Assembly: GCF_000429265.1 (NCBI RefSeq)
Contig: NZ_KE386871.1
Location: 115,977-179,976, forward strand
Length of the DNA: 64,000 nt
Direction: 5' to 3'
Origin: Actinomyces gerencseriae DSM 6844
Lineage (GTDB): Bacteria > Actinomycetota > Actinomycetes > Actinomycetales > Actinomycetaceae
The notes beneath the pieces were generated by a model. That model did no database searches. It was not told the DNA's origin and saw only the letters and a program-made list of their open reading frames with translations. Positions 24,901 through 34,694 of the stretch are shown here, in pieces. Position numbers and translations under genes: made by a program. Positions within the stretch are counted from its first letter, which is position 1. The number at the start of each line of letters is the position of its first letter.

Positions 24901-25817
24901 TGCACGACCACGCCTCCGGCGAGGAGTGGACGCCGCTGAGCTTCCTCACCCCGGACCAGGCGCCCCTGGAGATCTACGACTCCCTGCTCAGCGAGTACGC
25001 GGCCCTGGCCTTCGAGTATGGCTACTCGGTGGAGCGCCCCGAGGGGCTGACGATCTGGGAGGCCCAGTTCGGCGACTTCGCCAACGGCGCCCAGAGCGTC
25101 ATCGACGAGTACGTCGCCTCCGCGGGCCAGAAGTGGGGCCAGCGCTCCGGGCTGGTCATGCTCCTGCCCCACGGTCAGGAGGGCCAGGGCCCGGACCACT
25201 CCTCGGCCCGTATCGAGCGCTACCTGCAGATGTGCGCCCAGGGGAACATGCGGGTGGTCATGCCCTCGACACCCGCCAACCACTGCCATCTGCTGCGCGA
25301 GCACGCCTACATCCGTCCGCGCCGCCCGCTCATCGTGCTCACCCCCAAGCAGCTGCTGCGGCTCAAGGCCGCGACCTCCCCGGTGGAGGACATCACCTCG
25401 GGGTCCTTCCGACCGGTCATCGGCGAGGTCGATGAGCGGATCGCCACGGGCGAGGGCGTCGACCGCGTCCTGCTGTGCTCGGGCCGGGTGTCCTACGCGC
25501 TGGCCGAGGAACGGGCCGAGCGGGGCGACGCCTCGACCGCCATCATCCGCCTCGAGCAGCTCTACCCGCTTCCCGAGGCCGAGCTGGCCGACGCACTGGC
25601 GCCCTACGCGGGCGCCGAGCTCGTCTTCGTCCAGGACGAGGCCGCGAACCAGGGGGTGTGGCCGTGGCTCGCCCTGCACGCACCCGCTTCGATCACCGGT
25701 TCCGGACGACTGCGGCTCGTCTCCCCTCCCGAGGCGGCCTCCCCGGCCGTCGGCGGCGTCGGCGCCTACCGGGCCCAGCAGGCGGCGCTCATGGCGGCGG
25801 CGTTCGAACGGTCGTGA
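21999..25817 (+). CDS. kgd: Multifunctional 2-oxoglutarate decarboxylase/dehydrogenase E1-E2 fusion
   Basis: 1272 residues, the actinobacterial OdhA/Kgd architecture: a short N-terminal SucA-like binding segment (FGANEWMVEEMRDAWLADP), a Pro/Thr-rich linker (about 50-140), an E2 succinyltransferase catalytic domain without any lipoyl domain (catalytic DHRVIQG at about 345), then the ThDP-dependent E1 with THRGRLNVL, GDAAFAGQG (about 670), NNQIGFTT and CYRRRGHNEGDDP, ending in EAANQGVWPW. It oxidises or decarboxylates 2-oxoglutarate in the TCA cycle, borrowing lipoyl groups from pyruvate dehydrogenase E2. GTG start follows GAGGAGAAGAGG. Activity in this family is controlled by a FHA protein (GarA/OdhI) binding near the E2-E1 junction; none is in the window. 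Confidence 0.96.
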   Translation: MSTLDGTAAGFGANEWMVEEMRDAWLADPSSVTPQWRTLFEGSGASEPSEDAADPAGSTTTPDPRAVAGTTEAPRTGTATPPHRQPPAVQDVTRSDLPPAPPSDAAPPTSPYARRTEHRRTGAPEDGSGRDTDSRMRGAAARTARNMEASLSIPTATSARDIPAKVLIENRAVINGHLLHTHGGRVSFTHLIGWAVVEALTEMPSMNVSYTTDDAGRPTLHAPAHVAFGLAIDVPAPDGERRLLVPSIKKADLMDAAGFVAAYETLVARAREGRLEVDDFRGTTVTLTNPGMIGTLHSVPRLMPGQGLIVGVGSMSYPAAFAGASEKTLARQGVGKVVTLTSTYDHRVIQGAASGEFLRTVERKLLGLDGFWERIFGSLRIPHEPVVWARDTTYDPELETGKPARVAELIHAFRQRGHLAADTDPLTHRLRRHPDLDLSSYGLSLWDLDRTFPTGGLAGTERATLREILARLRRAYCRTAGIEYMHIQDPAQRAWWQERLEGEWMAITPDERRRILTKLGQAEAFETFLQTKYVGQKRFSLEGGESLIVALDRLLDAAAHDGLDEVVIGMTHRGRLNVLTNIAGKSYAQVFDEFDGTSVIEGAGTGDVKYHLGTDGVFTGTDGVSTRVSLAANPSHLETVDGVVEGIVRAKQDRIGLGERGYTVLPVLVHGDAAFAGQGVVYETLNMSQLPAYRTGGTVHIIVNNQIGFTTGAASARSTTYATDLAKGLQVPIFHVNANDPETVARAAHRAYEYRAAFHKDVIIDLICYRRRGHNEGDDPSMTQPVMYRLIDSLPSTRAVYTADLVGREDITAEDARRIESEFHDELERILTETRAAHGRTAGTGRVPSDEAFDATDPTKVGLQPTSLEVPASQRAGQGMMIGWTSAVPRHVVERIGDAQTAYPEGFAVHPKLETMLSRRRRASRSGGIDWGLGELIALGSLLMEGVPVRMVGEDARRATFAQRHAVLHDHASGEEWTPLSFLTPDQAPLEIYDSLLSEYAALAFEYGYSVERPEGLTIWEAQFGDFANGAQSVIDEYVASAGQKWGQRSGLVMLLPHGQEGQGPDHSSARIERYLQMCAQGNMRVVMPSTPANHCHLLREHAYIRPRRPLIVLTPKQLLRLKAATSPVEDITSGSFRPVIGEVDERIATGEGVDRVLLCSGRVSYALAEERAERGDASTAIIRLEQLYPLPEAELADALAPYAGAELVFVQDEAANQGVWPWLALHAPASITGSGRLRLVSPPEAASPAVGGVGAYRAQQAALMAAAFERS

Positions 25818-25855
25818 CCGGGGCTCGCCATCCGGCCGCCATCCGCGCCCGCCGC

Positions 25856-25945
25856 CTCGGCCGCCCCGCGCCCGGGCCCGGGTCCGTCGTAGCCGCCGTC
25901 AAAGCACTCGCTGGTCTCGGCCGCCCCGCGCCCGGACCCGGGGGA
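25856..25945. repeat. Pair of direct repeats, period 60
   Basis: CTCGGCCGCCCCGCGCCCGG occurs at 25856 and again at 25916, each followed by a CCCGGG-containing run with one difference. The 295-base gap between kgd and the SGNH gene holds these repeats and no gene that I can support. Confidence 0.65.
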
Positions 25946-26112
25946 CGGAGGCCCGCCGGGCGGGCGGGCGCCGGCGCCACCGTCCTCGGGCCGCACCCGG
26001 GCCCGGGGCGCGGTAGCGTCGTCTTCACAGGCCACCGCACGACGGCGGACCGCGGTCGCGTCGGCGCCCGGAGACCGACCCGGTCGTCGACGACAGCTAG
26101 CGAAGGAGTGAC

Positions 26113-26703
26113 GTGGACGAGACTCGGATCCATTTCATCGGCGACGAGCTCGTGGCCGGCTACGGCGATCCCCGGGCCCTGGGGTGGGCCGGGCGCGTCA
26201 TGGCGCGCACGCCCCGCGACCTGGACGCCTTCTGGACGACGCTGGCCGTGCCCCGGGAGACGACGGTTCAGCTCGCCGATCGATGGCCCTCCGAGGTGAC
26301 CCTGCGCTCCACCCACACCGGGCTCAACCGCCTGGTCATCGGGCTGGGGACGGCCGACGTCGGCTCCGGCATCTCGCCCGCTCGCAGCCGGCTGGCCCTG
26401 GCCAACATCCTGGACAAGGCGGCGAGTGAGCAGCGATCCTGCTTCGTGGTCGGGCCCCCGCCGCTGCCCGGGGTCAATCCCGATGGGACGGCGGCGCTGT
26501 CGCGCGCGGTGACCGAGGTGTGCCATCGGCGCAGAGTTCCCTACGTGGAGACCTTCGAGCCGCTGCGCAACCATGACCAGTGGATGACCGACGTCGCCGC
26601 GGGCGACGGCGACCATCCCGGTCAGGCCGGCTACGGGCTGCTCGCCTGGCTGGTGCTGCACCGCGGCTGGTACGAGTGGCTGGGCGTGGAGCAGCCGAGC
26701 TGA
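26113..26703 (+). CDS. SGNH/GDSL-hydrolase-like protein lacking the catalytic serine
   Basis: 196 residues, soluble, no signal peptide. The N-terminal IHFIGDELVAGYGDPRALGW aligns with the SGNH block I (GDSxxAGxGDPxGLGWxGR), but the serine position is glutamate (E12). The C-terminal block DGDHPGQAGY keeps the Asp-xx-His pair (D165, H168). The middle GLGTAD replaces the usual GxND, so the oxyanion Asn is also not evident. It is either an esterase with altered chemistry or a non-catalytic SGNH fold. The GTG at 26113 follows GAAGGAG. Confidence 0.7.
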   Translation: MDETRIHFIGDELVAGYGDPRALGWAGRVMARTPRDLDAFWTTLAVPRETTVQLADRWPSEVTLRSTHTGLNRLVIGLGTADVGSGISPARSRLALANILDKAASEQRSCFVVGPPPLPGVNPDGTAALSRAVTEVCHRRRVPYVETFEPLRNHDQWMTDVAAGDGDHPGQAGYGLLAWLVLHRGWYEWLGVEQPS

Positions 26704-26731
26704 GCGCGGCGCGGGAGTCCCCCCCTCACCC

Positions 26732-26773
26732 GGACCGGTCGAGCTCCGCACCGAGACAGCACAGGACCGGTCC
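26732..26773 (+). repeat. Dispersed 22-base repeat, locus 3 (diverged)
   Basis: GGACCGGTCGAGCTCCGC is followed by ACCGAGACAGCACAGGACCGG and a further CGGTCC. It keeps the CCGGTC...CTCCGCACCGAGA order of the units at 20978 and 63358 but is less regular. It lies just after the SGNH gene, between convergent genes. Confidence 0.5.
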
Positions 26774-26803
26774 CCCGCGGCGGAGCCGGCCGATCTCGAT
26801 GGA

Positions 26804-27085
26804 TCAGGCGACGGTGTAGACGCGGATGTCGGGGTCGGCCTTGGACAGCGGGGTCAGACCGGGGACGACCTTGGTGGTGAAGAGCTCACTGCTCAGGTAG
26901 GCGTTGGCCTGCTCGGGGGTCTCGAAGCCGTGGAGGACCTGGACATCCTCATCGCGGACGAGAAGCTCCTTGGTCCTCGCGCCGGGGACCGTGTCGAGGA
27001 ACTCCTGCAGGTAGTCGGAGTAGACCTTGGCGCCGGCGGCGCGGTCGTCCGGGTTGATGGTCATGGTGACCTGGAGATATGTCAT
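26804..27085 (-). CDS. Small dimeric alpha/beta-barrel protein (ABM/Dabb-like)
   Basis: 93 residues. The strand-helix order (YLQVTMTINPDDRAAGAKVY, SDYLQEFLDTVPGARTKELL, VRDEDVQVLHGFETPEQANA, YLSSELF) fits the ferredoxin-like fold of antibiotic-monooxygenase or stress-responsive A/B-barrel domains that form dimers; no catalytic residue can be named. ATG 27085 follows GAAGGAG. A degraded LysR gene lies just upstream on the same strand; the 127-base gap holds two copies of CGATATC (27098 and 27200 regions). Confidence 0.6.
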   Translation of the reverse strand: MTYLQVTMTINPDDRAAGAKVYSDYLQEFLDTVPGARTKELLVRDEDVQVLHGFETPEQANAYLSSELFTTKVVPGLTPLSKADPDIRVYTVA

Positions 27086-27212
27086 GATGGCTCCTTCGAT
27101 ATCGGGTGGCGTCTCGGTGCTCGACCGGCTGCCGGTGCGCCACTGCCCGCACCGTAGGATCGGCGCGGCGACCCCGGTAGAGGCTCTTCCCTGATGCCGA
27201 TATCACGCGAGG

Positions 27213-28045
27213 TTATACCCCGGGTTGATCCAAGGCGTCGCGCCCGGTGCTCGCCTCCTCGGCATCCGCGCCCCGACCGCGCTCGCCGCTGGTCGCCCCT
27301 CCGGAGGCGAGGAGCTCGGCCAGCGCCTCGAGCTCGTCCGCGATCGGCGACGTGCCGTCCCAGGCCGCCTCGTAGGTGATCGTGACGGCCGCACCGTCGG
27401 CGTCGACCACGGCGCGCGTGCACGAGTCGGAGGTCGCCTTCGAGCGGGGCAGGAGCGCGCTGCCCAGTCCCATGCCGGCCCAGTCCTCCAGGACCCGGTA
27501 GCTGGCGGCCTCCCCCGAGTAGGCCCGAAGCGGTAGCCCGCGGTCGGCGAGCAGACCGCGGGTGAAGGTCGTCAGCCCGCAGGTGTCGGGGACGAGGAGG
27601 AGAGTGCGGCGCGCGACCTCGTCGACATCGACGGCGCCGAGAACGCCGGCGCCGTCGGCGCGGTCGGCGCCCCCGCGCCATCGTCTCCCGACTCGACGAG
27701 CACGACCGGCTCGTCGCCGATGCCACGATGCCGGTAACGAGTGAGCGGGAGGACGGCGGGGATGACGATGAGGTCGAGCCCGCCGTCGTCGAGGGCCGTG
27801 CACAGCTCGGACAAATCGGCCTCATGCAGGACGAGGGAGCTCCCCCCCACGGCCGGGAAGGGCGGCGACGGCGTCCTGGGCGCGGGCGACGACATCCGCG
27901 CCGATGAGCGGGGAAACGCCGACGTGCACGGGTCGCGGCCCGGGGGCGCACCAGCGTCGGGCCTCGGCGGTGATGGCGTCGAGCGCTGCCAGCGCGGCAT
28001 GGCCTCCGCTCGTCGGCACCCGGCGGGTCCCGACGAGGGCGCCTA
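27213..28045 (-). pseudogene. Degraded LysR-family regulator
   Basis: Three consecutive frames together spell a LysR effector-binding domain: VGTRRVPTSGGHAALAALDA and CAPGPRPVHVGVSPLIGADV (from about 28040), then SSLVLHEADLSELCTALDDG and LDLIVIPAVLPLTRYRHRGI (after about 27855), then LLLVPDTCGLTTFTRGLLAD and YRVLEDWAGMGLGSALLPRS (after about 27675). The first shift falls in a run of seven C (27842-27848), the second near CCCCC at 27670-27674. The helix-turn-helix is absent: similarity begins at its last turn, exactly where the NADAR gene ends. So the gene has lost its 5' end and has two frameshifts. Confidence 0.7.
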
Positions 28046-28630
28046 TCGATCCCGACGGGAAGAGGCGGAGAGCAGGGCGAGGCGGGCGCGGGCCTCCATG
28101 AGGGCGAAGCCCAGCAGGTTCAGCCCCCGCCATCTGGAGGGCACCTCGACGAACTCCGAGTCCGCCGCCAGGCCGATGCCCCAGATCCGGTCCAACGGGG
28201 AGGCCTCCACCAGCACCCGATCGCGCGTGCCGAGCAGATAGTCGCCCAGCGCGGCGTCCGACCCGAACTTACCCAGCGAGGCGTCCACAACGATCTCCCA
28301 GCGGTGCGCCGTCCAGGTCTCCTGGTCGAAGCCGGCGACCCGGCGCCCGATCACCCGAGCTCGGGCGGGGCTGGGCTCGGCGAGGATCTCGGCGGCTCGC
28401 CCCCGGTCATCGAAAAGCCGGGCCTTGCGCCACATCATGTAGTGCTCCGCGCTGGGGAAGCGCTCGCCGTCGGCCTCGAAGGGGGAGGGCCACCACTGGC
28501 TCAAGCATGAACCGTCCAGGCTCCCGTCCGGGCGGGCCCGGGGTTTCCAGAAGTGGAGGTACTCGACTCGGCCCCCGGAGCGCACCACCCGACTCAACTC
28601 CTCGACGCAGCGCACGTCCTCGGCCCTCAT
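28043..28630 (-). CDS. NADAR family protein (YbiA-like)
   Basis: 195 residues. FPSAEHYMMWRKARLFDDRG carries the conserved Ser-Glu-His-Tyr-Met, and RWRGLNLLGFALMEAR is the family's closing W-x-G-x-NxLGxxLM motif; IWGIGL is also typical. NADAR domains cleave N-glycosidic bonds in NAD/ADP-ribose-type or riboflavin-pathway intermediates and some remove ADP-ribose from bases. No phage or defence genes are adjacent, so a housekeeping or repair role is more likely. ATG 28630 is the internal start judged best; longer upstream frames have low-complexity sequence. The 3' end adjoins the LysR pseudogene and may be a deletion junction. Confidence 0.82.
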   Translation of the reverse strand: MRAEDVRCVEELSRVVRSGGRVEYLHFWKPRARPDGSLDGSCLSQWWPSPFEADGERFPSAEHYMMWRKARLFDDRGRAAEILAEPSPARARVIGRRVAGFDQETWTAHRWEIVVDASLGKFGSDAALGDYLLGTRDRVLVEASPLDRIWGIGLAADSEFVEVPSRWRGLNLLGFALMEARARLALLSASSRRDR

Positions 28631-28736
28631 GCCGCCGATTCTGTCACACGCACCCCCGACGCGCGGTGGCTGACCACCACGCGGGCGATCGGCCACCGCC
28701 GTCATCGGACTGCGAGAGCCGACGCCGCGCCCCGGC

Positions 28737-28811
28737 TCAGGCGTTCGGGCGCTTGCCGTGGTTGGCGCTGCTCTTGGCGCGTGCACGACGCTTACGACCG
28801 CGCTTGCTCAT
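28737..28811 (-). CDS. Ribosomal protein bL37, 24 residues
   Basis: The peptide MSKRGRKRRARAKSSANHGK ends in RPNA; the SKRGRKRR start and ANHGKRPN end match the tiny actinobacterial large-subunit protein bL37 that binds near 23S rRNA helix ends. ATG 28811 follows GAGGAGG. In other actinobacteria it also lies near sigR-rsrA. It is too short for most automatic gene callers. Confidence 0.9.
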   Translation of the reverse strand: MSKRGRKRRARAKSSANHGKRPNA

Positions 28812-28915
28812 GACTGCCTCCTCGTGGATGGACCGCCCCACGAGGGGGCACGGAACACGTCGTATCCTTGCACAGGTCCGCGATTGCAAGCCACCCGCCC
28901 GCCCAGTTGCACCGA

Positions 28916-29278
28916 TCACCCGCGCCGGTAGTGGACGGACTGGCTGCGCACCGTCGTCGTGCCGTCGGCGGTCGTCACCGACGTCATCGAGGTCACCGAC
29001 GTCATCGAGGCCGCCGAGGTCGTCGACCGCATGACCGACAGCCTCCCCAGCACCCGGGCTCGCAGCCCGGGCGGCGCCTGCTCCGCGCAGCGCGACCGCA
29101 GGATCTCGCGCAGGTGGGTCTCAGCGTCGGCGATGCGCGAGCAGTGCTCGCAGGTCGCCACGTGCTCGGCCAGGCGAGCGGTCAGGTCGACGTCGCACTC
29201 GTGGTCGAGGAAGCGCTCCAGGTGCTCACGGGCCTCCGAGCACGAGCAGGGCTCGTCCTTCTCCTGCGATCCGCCCAT
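28916..29278 (-). CDS. rsrA: Zinc anti-sigma factor of the RsrA/RseA type
   Basis: 120 residues. C11 and the H39-x3-C43-x2-C46 motif (HVATCEHC) are the zinc ligands of redox-sensing ZAS anti-sigma factors: when thiols are oxidised the zinc is lost and the sigma factor released. LREILRSRC adds a C-terminal cysteine. The C-terminal tail (repeated STTSAASMTSVTSMTSVTT) is low complexity. Start ATG overlaps the sigR stop by 4 bases, the usual sigR-rsrA coupling. Confidence 0.93.
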   Translation of the reverse strand: MGGSQEKDEPCSCSEAREHLERFLDHECDVDLTARLAEHVATCEHCSRIADAETHLREILRSRCAEQAPPGLRARVLGRLSVMRSTTSAASMTSVTSMTSVTTADGTTTVRSQSVHYRRG

Positions 29279-29982
29279 CAGCGCCCCTCCTCCCGGGTCG
29301 TGGTGTAGCCCAGCTGACGGGCATGATCGGCCAGGAGCTCGCGCAGCTGGCGGCGCCCGCGGTGCAGGCGGGACATGACGGTGCCGATGGGCGTGTCCAT
29401 GATCTCGGCGATCTCCTTGTAGGAGAAGCCCTCGACATCAGCCAGGTAGACGGCCAGACGCCGGTCCTCGCTCAACTCGGAGAAGGCCGCCTTGATCTCC
29501 TCGTCGGGCAGCTCGTCCAGAGCGATGTTCTCCGCGCTGGGCAGCCCGGTGGAGTCGTGGGAGGCGGCCCGATGCAGCTGCCAGTCCTCGACCGCGTCGG
29601 CGTCCGACTGGAGCGGCTCGCGCTGCTTCTTGCGATAGGAGTTGATGAAGGTATTGGTCAGGATCCGATACAGCCAGGCCTTGAGGTTCGTGCCCGGACG
29701 GTACTGGTGGAAGGAGGCGAAGGCCCTGGCGTAGGCGTCCTGGATCAGGTCCTCGGCGTCGGCGGGGTTGCGCGTCATCCGCATGGCCGCGCCGTAGAGC
29801 TGGTCGAGATAGGGCAGGGCGTCGGCCTCGAAGCGCGCAGCGCGCTCCTCCTCGGACTCGTCCTCGGGCGCACGGTCGAGACTGCCGGAGCCGTCGGGGT
29901 CGATATCAGTGAGAAGGTCGGTGGCCGCCTCGCCGTTGGCGCGAGGAGCGCCGTCGGGGCGTGGCTCGTCGGTGTCCGTCAT
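29278..29982 (-). CDS. sigR: RNA polymerase ECF sigma factor SigR/SigH
   Basis: 234 residues, group IV sigma factor for thiol-oxidative and heat stress. Region 2 is [20 protein letters not shown] followed by [20 protein letters not shown] and [20 protein letters not shown]; region 4 has [40 protein letters not shown] and RRQLRELL. The N-terminal 40 residues are an acidic extension. ATG 29982 (or the adjacent ATG 29985) lies 7 bases after a TAGGCT -10 box with no Shine-Dalgarno, so the message is probably leaderless. Cotranscribed with rsrA. A SigR-type GGAAT/GTT autoregulatory promoter was looked for and not found within 200 bases. Confidence 0.94.
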   Translation of the reverse strand: MTDTDEPRPDGAPRANGEAATDLLTDIDPDGSGSLDRAPEDESEEERAARFEADALPYLDQLYGAAMRMTRNPADAEDLIQDAYARAFASFHQYRPGTNLKAWLYRILTNTFINSYRKKQREPLQSDADAVEDWQLHRAASHDSTGLPSAENIALDELPDEEIKAAFSELSEDRRLAVYLADVEGFSYKEIAEIMDTPIGTVMSRLHRGRRQLRELLADHARQLGYTTTREEGR

Positions 29983-29985
29983 CAT

Positions 29986-30336
29986 CCACGAGCCTAGCGC
30001 CCCCGAGCGCTCGCGGTCGCCGGCGGAACGGCCCGGGACGCTCCGCACGAGGGCGGAGGGACGTCCCTCCGGTCGATCCGGGAGGGCCGCCCGGCGCCCT
30101 CCGGCGGGTGCGCGGTGGCGGCGCGGGGCGGGCGCGCCGCTCGGCGTCGTCCGAGTCGACGCTCCAGTCGACGGTCTCACAGTCACGTTCTGACCAACAG
30201 GAGGGCGGCCCGGTTTCATTCCCCGACCCCGGTCCGCGCGAGCACCCGGCATGCCCGCCCGGTGAGCAGGACGATCGGCACCGGGACGCGCTGCGGGAGC
30301 CTGGCCGCGGACGCCCCCGTGAGTCAGGATGGTGTC
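29986..30336. other. Intergenic region between divergent sigR and doxX genes
   Basis: About 350 bases with no gene I can support; the open frames here are G/C-driven. It should contain the sigR promoter (TAGGCT, about 29990-29995 read on the minus strand) and the doxX promoter. Nothing else stands out. Confidence 0.5.
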
Positions 30337-30831
30337 ATGAACATTCTGCGCGCCTTCGCCCGTCCGATGCTCGCCACGTCCTTCGTCCTGGACGGAATCG
30401 ACGCACTCACCCGTCCCGCGCGTCACGTAGAGCGCTTCGAGAAGGTCTCGCCGTTGCTGGAGAGGGCGGGGCTTCCGCCGGTGCTCACCGCGGACGCCCG
30501 CATGCTCACCCGGGCCTGCGGCGCGGTGAGCGTCGCAGCGGGTCTGGGACTGGCGACGGGCCGGGCGCCGCGCACCTGCGCAGCCGTGCTGGCGGCCCTC
30601 AACGTCCCCTTCACCCTGATCAACAACCCGGTATGGGCGGTCAGCGGCAAGGAGGCGCGCAAGCAGGCCCTGTCGGGGCTGGCCCGCGGCGGCGCGGTCG
30701 GCGCCGGGCTCCTGCTGGCCGCCGTCGACCGGGAGGGCCGCCCGTCCCTGGTGTGGCGGATCGAGAGCCACAAGCGGAGGCGGAAAGTGGTCGCCGCGGC
30801 CCGGGCGGCGGTGCACGATCACCACATGTGA
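30337..30831 (+). CDS. DoxX family membrane protein
   Basis: 164 residues with four predicted membrane helices. [20 protein letters not shown] at the start is the DoxX pattern (one Asp/Gly-containing first helix), and [20 protein letters not shown] plus [16 protein letters not shown] follow the family order. DoxX proteins take part in redox or oxidative-stress membrane complexes with thiosulfate sulfurtransferase and SodA in mycobacteria; neighbouring sigR would fit such a role, but this is inference. ATG 30337 lies after CAGGATGGTGTC, without a strong ribosome-binding site. Confidence 0.82.
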   Translation: MNILRAFARPMLATSFVLDGIDALTRPARHVERFEKVSPLLERAGLPPVLTADARMLTRACGAVSVAAGLGLATGRAPRTCAAVLAALNVPFTLINNPVWAVSGKEARKQALSGLARGGAVGAGLLLAAVDREGRPSLVWRIESHKRRRKVVAAARAAVHDHHM

Positions 30832-31015
30832 GATCTGCGATACGCGTCCTCGCGGCCGGGCCCGCGCCCCTCGGTCGGCCGCCGCGCATCCTCACCGCAT
30901 CCTCACCGCTCGCCCTCCCTCGTCCGCCCGTCTCCTCCAGCGAGCATCGACGCCTGGGACGGAGGTCACACGTTAAGGTGGGCCCATCACGACGACGCAA
31001 GCGAAGGACGTGCGC

Positions 31016-33235
<2,220 letters not shown>

Positions 33236-33242
33236 GGCGATC

Positions 33243-34694
33243 ATGCCCTCCTCCCCCGCTCGCGCCGATCGGCGCCCCTGGCCCGTGCCGACCGCCCGCG
33301 GTCCCCTCGACGCGACCATCGCCCTGCCGGGCTCGAAGTCCCTGACCGCCCGCGCCCTCCTGCTGGCCGCGGTGGCCGGGGGCCCGACGACGCTCGTCGG
33401 CGTCCTGCGCTCGCGCGACACCGATCTCATGCTGGCGGCGCTGACCGCGCTCGGCGCCCGCTTCGAGGAGGTCGGAGGGGATCCGACCCGCCTGCGCGCG
33501 CGCCCCGCCCCGCTGCCGCTGCACGTGAGCGCCGGCCCCGACGGCGCAGGGCGCATCGAGGCGGGCCTGGCCGGAACCGTCATGCGCTTCGTCCCCGCGC
33601 TCGCGGCCCTGGCCGACGCCCCGGTCGTCCTCGACGGGGACGAGGCGGCCCGGCACCGGCCCATGGCGCCGCTCCTCGACGCGCTGGCGTCCCTGGGGGC
33701 GGAGGTCGCCTGCCTCGGCGAGCCGGGACTTCTGCCCGTGCGCGTGGGCCCCGGCGACGGGGCGCTCCTGCGGCGGGCGGATCCCGCCCGTCCCGGCCGG
33801 CCGCGCCGGGTGAGCATCGACGCCTCGGGCTCCTCCCAGTTCCTGTCCGCCCTGCTGCTGGTCGGCTCCCTGCTGCCGGACGGACTCGCCGTCGTCGCCA
33901 CCGGGCGCGTGCCCTCCGCGCCGCACGTCGCCATGACGGTGGCCGCGCTGCGCGAGCGCGGGATCATCGTCGAGGAGCCGGTCGAACCGGACGAGTCAAC
34001 CGCCCCGACGGCGGGAGCCGCCGAGGACGGGCGCCGCGCCTGGACCGTCCACCCGGGGCGCCCCGCAGGTGGAACGGTGGTCATCGAGCCGGACCTGTCC
34101 AACGCCGGCCCCTTCCTGGCGGCGGCGCTCGTCGCGGGCGGCGAGGTGCGCGTCCCGCGCTGGCCGGCGCCGACGGCCCAGGGCGGCGACGCCTGGCGCG
34201 AGCTGCTGCCGCGCCTGGGCGGCGTCGTCGAGCTGCGCCCCGAACCCGACGACTCGCGCACCCTGGTCGTCCGCGGGCCAGGCGCGGCGGGCCTGCGGGG
34301 CATCGACGCGGACCTGTCCGCCGTCGGGGAGCTCGCGCCCACGGTGGCGGCCCTGGCTGCCCTCGCCGGGGCGCGGGGCCGCACCAGCAGGCTGACCGGC
34401 ATCGCCCACCTGCGCGGTCACGAGACCGACCGCCTGGCGGCCCTGGCCACCGGGATCCGCCTCCTGGGCGGGGACGCCGAGGAGACCGCCGACGGGCTCG
34501 TCATCCGTCCCGCACCGCTGCACGGCGCCGCCCTGCGCTCCTACGCCGACCACCGGATGGCCACCTTCGCCGCCATCGTCGGTCTGGGCGTGGACGGCGT
34601 GACCCTCGACGACGTCGGGTGCACCTCCAAGACCCTCCCGGGCTTCCCGGCCCTGTGGGCCGCCATGCTGGGCCGGGGGGGCGGGTCCCGGTGA
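33243..34694 (+). CDS. aroA: 5-enolpyruvylshikimate-3-phosphate synthase
   Basis: 483 residues; transfers enolpyruvyl from PEP to shikimate-3-phosphate on the way to chorismate. LPGSKSLTARALLLAAVAGG carries the PEP/S3P lysine motif, AGLAGTVMRFVPALAALAD the LAGTxMRF motif, then DASGSSQFLSALLL, and DHRMATFAAIVGLGVDGVTL with CTSKTLPGF at the end. Slightly longer than E. coli AroA because of insertions around residues 240-275. The aroA-rsgA pair (4-base GTGA overlap) near sigR-rsrA is a conserved actinobacterial neighbourhood. Confidence 0.96.
   Translation: MPSSPARADRRPWPVPTARGPLDATIALPGSKSLTARALLLAAVAGGPTTLVGVLRSRDTDLMLAALTALGARFEEVGGDPTRLRARPAPLPLHVSAGPDGAGRIEAGLAGTVMRFVPALAALADAPVVLDGDEAARHRPMAPLLDALASLGAEVACLGEPGLLPVRVGPGDGALLRRADPARPGRPRRVSIDASGSSQFLSALLLVGSLLPDGLAVVATGRVPSAPHVAMTVAALRERGIIVEEPVEPDESTAPTAGAAEDGRRAWTVHPGRPAGGTVVIEPDLSNAGPFLAAALVAGGEVRVPRWPAPTAQGGDAWRELLPRLGGVVELRPEPDDSRTLVVRGPGAAGLRGIDADLSAVGELAPTVAALAALAGARGRTSRLTGIAHLRGHETDRLAALATGIRLLGGDAEETADGLVIRPAPLHGAALRSYADHRMATFAAIVGLGVDGVTLDDVGCTSKTLPGFPALWAAMLGRGGGSR

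Noticed and set aside
29986-30200. SigR-dependent autoregulatory promoter for sigR
   Set aside because: No GGAAT-N17/18-GTT match in the region; only a TAGGCT box near the start codon is seen.
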